A DNA stretch of 64,000 nt, taken from positions 930,001-994,000 of the forward strand of contig JACKQL020000016.1 of NCBI GenBank assembly GCA_018296165.2. Reading direction: 5' to 3'. The stretch is from Termitomyces sp. T153 (Eukaryota; Basidiomycota; Agaricomycetes; Agaricales; Lyophyllaceae). The position numbers and the translations under genes were made by a program. Positions 58,969 to 64,000 of this stretch are shown here, one piece after another (the first letter of the stretch is position 1; every line of letters begins with the position of its first letter). The notes under the pieces are model-generated. The model saw only the letters and a program-made list of their open reading frames with translations. It was not told where the DNA came from and searched no databases.

Positions 58969-59900
58969 ATGAAACTCTGTACTACGCTCGCGCTCGTCGT
59001 CCTCGCACTGCCGTGCATCACCGCCGCCGTGCATCGCAACAGCCGTACGTATTTCCTCCCTCTTGTCCTCTCCTTCATGGCTCATCCTCTCCCAAGACAG
59101 CGACTATGCTACCGAACTGAATTCCACCCCCATCGGTCGCAATCCGGTTGGTACGAAACCCATTCTACAGAATCGCCGAGGGATTGTTTCCAATAATGCG
59201 GAAGGGAGCACTATGTTGCGCAGGCGTGACGAGCCTGATGTTCGGGGTACGTATGCGCATATATGCAGGTTTCGAGACGCCACTTTTGACCCTTAGCTCG
59301 CAATGCCATGAGTTCTCGTCGTCAATTGACTACCACTCCAAGACGCCATATCGCTTGTGCGTATCCACATCCATGAACTTAATGTGGTTTGATGCTGATT
59401 TTGTCGATCTAGATACCGCGCACAATCGCCGCCAAGGTCCTCCTGATCTGACTCAAGTAACGAACTCGAGTATGTATTCATTATCTCACCATGGCTTTGA
59501 TTGCTGATCTTCATTGTGATGTGATGCGCCTCTAACAGAGCATAGAGCCGAGCAGCAACTTGGTTTGCCTGTGTGTATTCGTGACACATAAACTTGGTCG
59601 AAAAAGATTTTGACGCTCTGGTCTTTTGTGATTGCAGGCCTAGATAGCTTAGCGTCACTCTCTAGCGGTGGTCAGACTGGTAGGTCGCGCGTTGATCCTT
59701 AGTCGGGCTGAGATGACAACGCTCTGATTCGAATCCCAATGTGTTAAGTTTTCCCGTTAGACGTCGATGTGAGTTCTTCCTCGTTAGTCATAGGATCTCT
59801 GGCTGATACATTGCTCGAGCAGAGACTACAACTACAATACAAACACAAGGCTTTGGTGATCGTGCAGTACTCCTCGTTTGTTGTATCATGGAAGGATTTG
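58969..59900 (+). CDS. Small secreted protein, multi-exon
   Basis: ATG at 58969 begins a strong signal peptide (KLCTTLALVVLALPCITAA). Exon 1 ends at 59044 with donor GTACGT. An AG at 59095-59096 continues HSDYATELNSTPIGRNPVG to an RRRDEPDVRG segment near 59255. Further short exons with GT/AG edges seem to encode DTAHNRRQGPPDLTQVTNS (about 59413-59468) and later pieces, but the 3' end is not resolved; I place it near 59900. No Cys-rich or enzymatic motif is seen. A dibasic RRR may be a processing site. Function unknown. Confidence 0.45.
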
Positions 59901-60960
59901 AGCTTAGAGCACTTTGATCGGGGAAAATAAGATAATAGACAGTTTTAGATGATTCAAATTATGTATAGTACAAATTCGGCTATGGTACCTCATTACGAAG
60001 ATGGAAAGCAGCTGCAGAGCCCCGACTTCGGTACGGAGCGGTCCACATGACTGAGTGCGATTTTCTATGCATTGACGGGGGTAGTGGTAACTTGAGTCGT
60101 TGATCTTGTCAAAAGAATCCCTAATCCTCAGTTGACCAACCTTGTCGGGGTTCGATTCCCCTTCATGTACATAACCCCTAGACTCTTTTCTTTTCGGTAC
60201 TAATGTACGCCAACTATGTGCTTTTCTCTACCATATATATATTCCACACAAGCGCGGAAGCCATTGGAATTTTACATCTTTATAGCTCTCATTGACTATT
60301 CGAAATTGCCAGTGAACGGACTAATGCCTTGTCTTTGACAGGAAATACATTTTGTTCTCGCTCCAACGTCTAGATCCCAACATTACCACAAGAATCAGAA
60401 CATGACATGCCTCCAATCTTGACGATTTGATCATAGGGCGTACTCTCTCCATTCAATATACCCCGGGCATTACCTGGTTGCCACCTAGTGAGTCGGACTC
60501 ACTTGACCTTGGTGTAGGATTGACCCATCCAACACACTGCAGCGTGCTCGAACCTTATTTACGGTTGTCGGCATAGTGTCTTGTTACTCTAGTTTTGCGT
60601 GAACAGTCTACCTCACCACTTTGCGGGGCCTATGTCTCGGTACTCATTTGTTAGCTAATATGTGTAATGCAGTATGTGGGAGTTTTACATGAGCTTCTGA
60701 GAATGCATTGCATTATTGGGTTACTATAGATTAGGAAGGCTCTGTATTAATCCTGAGATCTGGTGATAGCTGTAGTTCACTGAACAACGGGAACAAAGTC
60801 GTTTTCCATCCGTGACGATGATGAACCTCCAGGCCTGCAGCACACATATTGCACAGGAGCTTTCAGATCTGCCTCACACTTATCTAGGAGAGGTGAGTGA
60901 GTTCAAAGACTATCCATTCTTTTAGTTCGAACCATTCAATAATCATGCCTCTGCTGTCTT
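59901..60960. other. Intergenic region
   Basis: Contains a B-box-like GGTTCGATTCC at about 60155-60166 without a foldable tRNA around it. No ORF worth reporting. Confidence 0.4.
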
Positions 60961-61600
60961 ATTGCTTCTAGGTACTTGCCATCCTTTGCATCATTCCTCA
61001 TCTTTCCATTCCTACTCAACTGCTCTTTTATTCATCCAGTTATTCTCTAATCTCCATTTCCCTTTCCCATCTCACATTGTGGCTGGGTCACCCACCCTTG
61101 AGAAATCTAATCTCCCTTGCTTTCCTGTCCATTCCCTATCTGCAAAGCATATTCCCCCATCATCTTAGATTTTGACAATATACATCCATATAATAAATAA
61201 ATTACAGCAATCAATGTTAGAAATCCAGACCAAGTGTAAGAGACCAAGTAAATTCAAGTAGATAAATGTGAGTATGAAGATACCAATAAGGTTTTGCTAG
61301 ATGGTATGACAGTTATTGAGTGGTGGGGTGGATTTTACTCACTTTTCACTGTTACATGTTACTCAGATAACCATTACATTCATGCTCATACTTACCCAAC
61401 CTGGGCTTCACTTCCTTGTGGCTATCTTCCTATTATGGCATCATCAGTTTCAAGTCAGCATGCATTCTCATCAGTTGGAATCACCATCAGCAACTGCCAG
61501 AATCAATTGAAGGGTGATATCATTATGAGGCTCTACAGTACCCTAAGTATATGTTCCATAACAATTGAACTTCTTGGGAATACAGTTGTTGATTGATGGT
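60961..61600 (+). pseudogene. hAT transposase remnant (dimerisation domain)
   Basis: The frame 61294-61596 contains YPTWASLPCGYLPIMASSV followed by SSQHAFSSVGITIS, then NQLKGDI, the conserved C-terminal hAT dimerisation segment (family SSxxxFSxAGxxxS..RxxL). Upstream sequence is frameshifted and CpG-poor. No terminal repeats or 8-bp duplications were identified. Confidence 0.65.
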
Positions 61601-62075
61601 GGTGAAGATTTGATTTGATAACTGGCACAGGGACAGATGATAATTCTTGGGTGGGATCAAATTCTTGTAGATGATGTTGCAGACTCAGATACTGACTCAA
61701 ATTACCATTACTCAGTGATAAATATGTTTCATGATTTAGAAACAACAATTGCAGTTTTGAAATCTATATATAGTAAGTAAGCCATGACCTCAGCCTGTGA
61801 AAGCTAAGCTAGGCCTGTCACATCATTATACTGGGGTGCTAGCTACTGACCAGGCAGAGGGAGATCCAAAGGGAACAAGTTTGAGGATTTCCTATGCCAG
61901 CCAAATCTTATATTGAAATAGTTTACTCAGGCTGCTGAGATTTCATTGCCTGCTAGGTTACATGTGCATATGGTAATTATCATATAAAATCAAAGCTTGA
62001 CTCAAATCAACACAAGGGCTTCCTTCCACAGGATGAATATCAATTTTTATCATTCTGTAGTCTTTCCCTATGTTA
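61601..62075. other. Flank between hAT relic and P450
   Basis: AT-rich sequence without a recognisable feature. Confidence 0.4.
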
Positions 62076-64000
62076 TCACAGCGCTTTAAGTAATACCGGA
62101 AGCTCATTTGTGCCAGGATCCTCCTCACTGGTTCGCACCCACGGTTGAAGGCTAGATGCAATCTTCAGAGACAGATTTCCACCGGCTTTTTCAATCAAGA
62201 AGTTTGAGACAAGAGAGCTAAGAATCAGCTATGAAGAAGCATCAATCAGCTAGGAGCTGAAGGGTGTATCCGTCAAACAAGCCTTTGCATTAAAGATTGC
62301 TGTATATGGATCTCAATCAAGTGATATTGCGAGCATCCAGGGGGAAAGATCTCACCCAAACGGGCACCAATGCAGCTACGTGGACCGTCGCTGAAAGCAA
62401 GCAGGTTACTCCAACCACTTGGTAGTCTTTCTCGAGGCGGCAAAGGCTCGAGCCAGCGCTCAGGCTGGAAGTCGTCCGGATTGGACCACACTGAATCTTG
62501 CCTCTGAATAGAGATGATGGGGATAACCACTGTCTGAATCTTCTAATTGAACAAGTATTTGGACTCTTAGAGGGGTATGACAAACCTGTCCTGCCTTGAC
62601 ATGCAGCTCATGCGCCATGCGGCCATCAGAGAGTGGTACTGCTTGATACAAAGGTAATGAATCATCCTTTGTGGCAACGCGCTCCATGTAAGGTAAAGCC
62701 GGATACAATCTCAAACTGGAGAAATCTTCAGTCAGTATTGTTTCACAAACGTATTACTGACATTTCCTTCAAGGTGGCATCAAGGTAAGGTAGCCGCTCG
62801 TGTATATCCTTATAGGTAGGCTGACCGTTCACGGTCAGAAGTTCCTCACGAAGGCGGGCTTGTTTCTCGGAATGGCGAGACAATTCCCAAGCAGCAAACC
62901 CTACTACTGTAGTGGTTGTCTCAAATCCAGATATGCTAAGCCCATTCAATGTGTGATTACCCGGGCAATCAAGAATACTTACATAAAGGTAGATATCTGA
63001 AGGAATGCGCCGTGAGTTCCCATCCAGGTGTGGAAAATCATTAGCTTACATGTTCGTACACCTCAGCCATGGTAATCTGTCCTTTAGCGGCAGCGCTCAC
63101 TACACTCATAGTAGGATAGGGAGACAGAGAACTAGATTTCGTGACTTACGCAGCCTGCTGAGAAGGTCTTTTGAATATGTCTCATGGTTGTCTCGCGAAA
63201 GTAGTCGGTTCCGATATATGAGTTCTTTTGCAACTCCAGCCTGAGGATTGTCAGGGCGTCATAGATTAAGAAAGAGGAGACATAGCTGACGTGAATTGTT
63301 CTTTTTGCAAGTGCTTGACTTCGTATAACATTGATGGGGAAATGGTTCAATATTGGGAAGCGACGGAGAAGCATCAGCGTCTACGCACAATCAGTTCATA
63401 CCTTGCTTGTGGGTAGTGAAATATTATACGAGATGGGCCATATACTGTGTAACAACTGGCACTGCAGTCTTTCTAGCATTCAAAATATTCTTGGCATCTC
63501 TGCTATTCCCTCCCTCAAAATCGTGCAAAAATGCCTGTAGTCACAGGTCAAGGGCATACATTGCGGACTGAAGCATCAATAGAGCCTTACAAAACGTCCC
63601 ACCACGTTCAGACTGCTAGGAGATCAGTACAGGTCTATCTGGAGGTGAAGATGGGCCTACGTTGCTTTGCCAGTCCAATCGAGTACATTGATTTGCATTC
63701 CACTAATAGCTTTTTGGACGAGATCTTTCAATTCACCGATGACCTGGGACTAGAGATAAATATAGAGAACCTCAACAAGGATTAAGTTCTTACTTGTCCT
63801 ACGCAGTTCATTACATCGCTTGACATATCCTTGATGTTTTCTGCACTATGGCGCGAATGAACGTTTCTGATACTCAGGCTTAAGGATGCTACTTACGTTA
63901 GTGCAGGCATAGCAAGTCGCTTCATTCGTTTATGCTCCATTTCCCCCTCAACCCACCCGAGCCCTTTCCCGAGTAAACGTGCGATGCGCGGCCGGACAAT
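62076..64000 (-). CDS. Cytochrome P450, 5' end beyond window
   Basis: From the right edge on the minus strand: LLGKGLGWVEGE and HKRMKRLAMPALT (helix C region, about 63990-63895), a DLVQKAISGMQINVLDW segment (about 63760-63690), LLRRFPILNHFPIN (63374), an I-helix SGFETTTTVV (about 62930), LRLYPALPYMERVATKDD (K helix; the Glu lies across an intron), PERWLEP and the haem-binding loop FSDGPRSCIGARL (about 62395-62355). After an intron the tail SSLVSNFLIEKAGG..LKIASSLQPWV ends in TGA at 62076-62078. The many short introns match Agaricomycete P450s. One junction near 62250 does not splice cleanly in my reading. A haem monooxygenase is expected, substrate unknown. Confidence 0.88.

Noticed and set aside
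59660..59745. A-box-like TGGTCAGACTGG and B-box-like GATTCGAATCCC
   Set aside because: The T stem does not pair (three of five mismatched) and no acceptor stem forms; it may be a degenerate tRNA-derived piece but is not supportable.
60090..60180. tRNA-like text with GGTTCGATTCC and a GGGG/CCCC arm
   Set aside because: A matching acceptor stem and anticodon arm cannot be built from the upstream bases; only the T-arm resembles a tRNA.

Overview
The window looks like nuclear DNA of a filamentous basidiomycete, most likely an Agaricomycete. Support: host genes are cut by many 45-60 nt GT/AG introns, the protein families are typical of that group (secreted serine carboxypeptidase, cytochrome P450, MYND finger, short secreted proteins, multi-pass membrane protein), and the transposons are typical too (Ngaro-type tyrosine-recombinase element, self-primed Ty3 elements carrying antisense ORFs, pogo and hAT relics).

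Layout. (1) 1-1.06 kb: 5' part of a serine carboxypeptidase gene on the minus strand, running off the left edge. (2) 1.2-36.3 kb: a nested transposon block in the spacer between this gene and a second, complete copy of the same gene at 37.0-39.2 kb. The outermost layer is a decayed Ngaro-like element (gag, RT, RNase H, tyrosine recombinase). A solo LTR is inserted in its recombinase gene with target duplication ATCAC (5718-5722 and 36021-36025). Inside that LTR sits Ty3 element I (minus strand, 6626-35865). Inside element I's pol sits Ty3 element II (plus strand, 9610-28459, duplication ATAGC). Inside element II are a truncated Ty3 element III (minus) and, inside III, a different Ty3 family, element IV (minus, about 14.2-23.5 kb). 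(3) 39.2-45.8 kb: AT-rich, CpG-poor decayed repeats with one Copia-like LTR. (4) 45.8-64 kb: host genes (MYND protein, hypotheticals, two small secreted proteins, membrane protein, P450) mixed with a pogo-type TIR element, a short MITE and a hAT relic. A MYND/hypothetical gene pair occurs twice, once complete and once decayed.

How the parts relate. All protein-coding layers of the nest that I could read are broken by stops, frameshifts or changed catalytic residues, many of them C-to-T or G-to-A changes at CpG sites. Element IV keeps far more CpG than the layers around it and so looks youngest. The most informative signals are: a 13-nt primer-binding site in elements I and II that is an exact complement of the first bases of the predicted transcript, with a compensatory base change between the two elements (self-priming as in Tf1/sushi); intron-containing antisense ORFs between pol and the 3' LTR of the Ty3 elements; and exact target duplications that give the order of insertion. 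I found no rRNA, convincing tRNA or CRISPR array.
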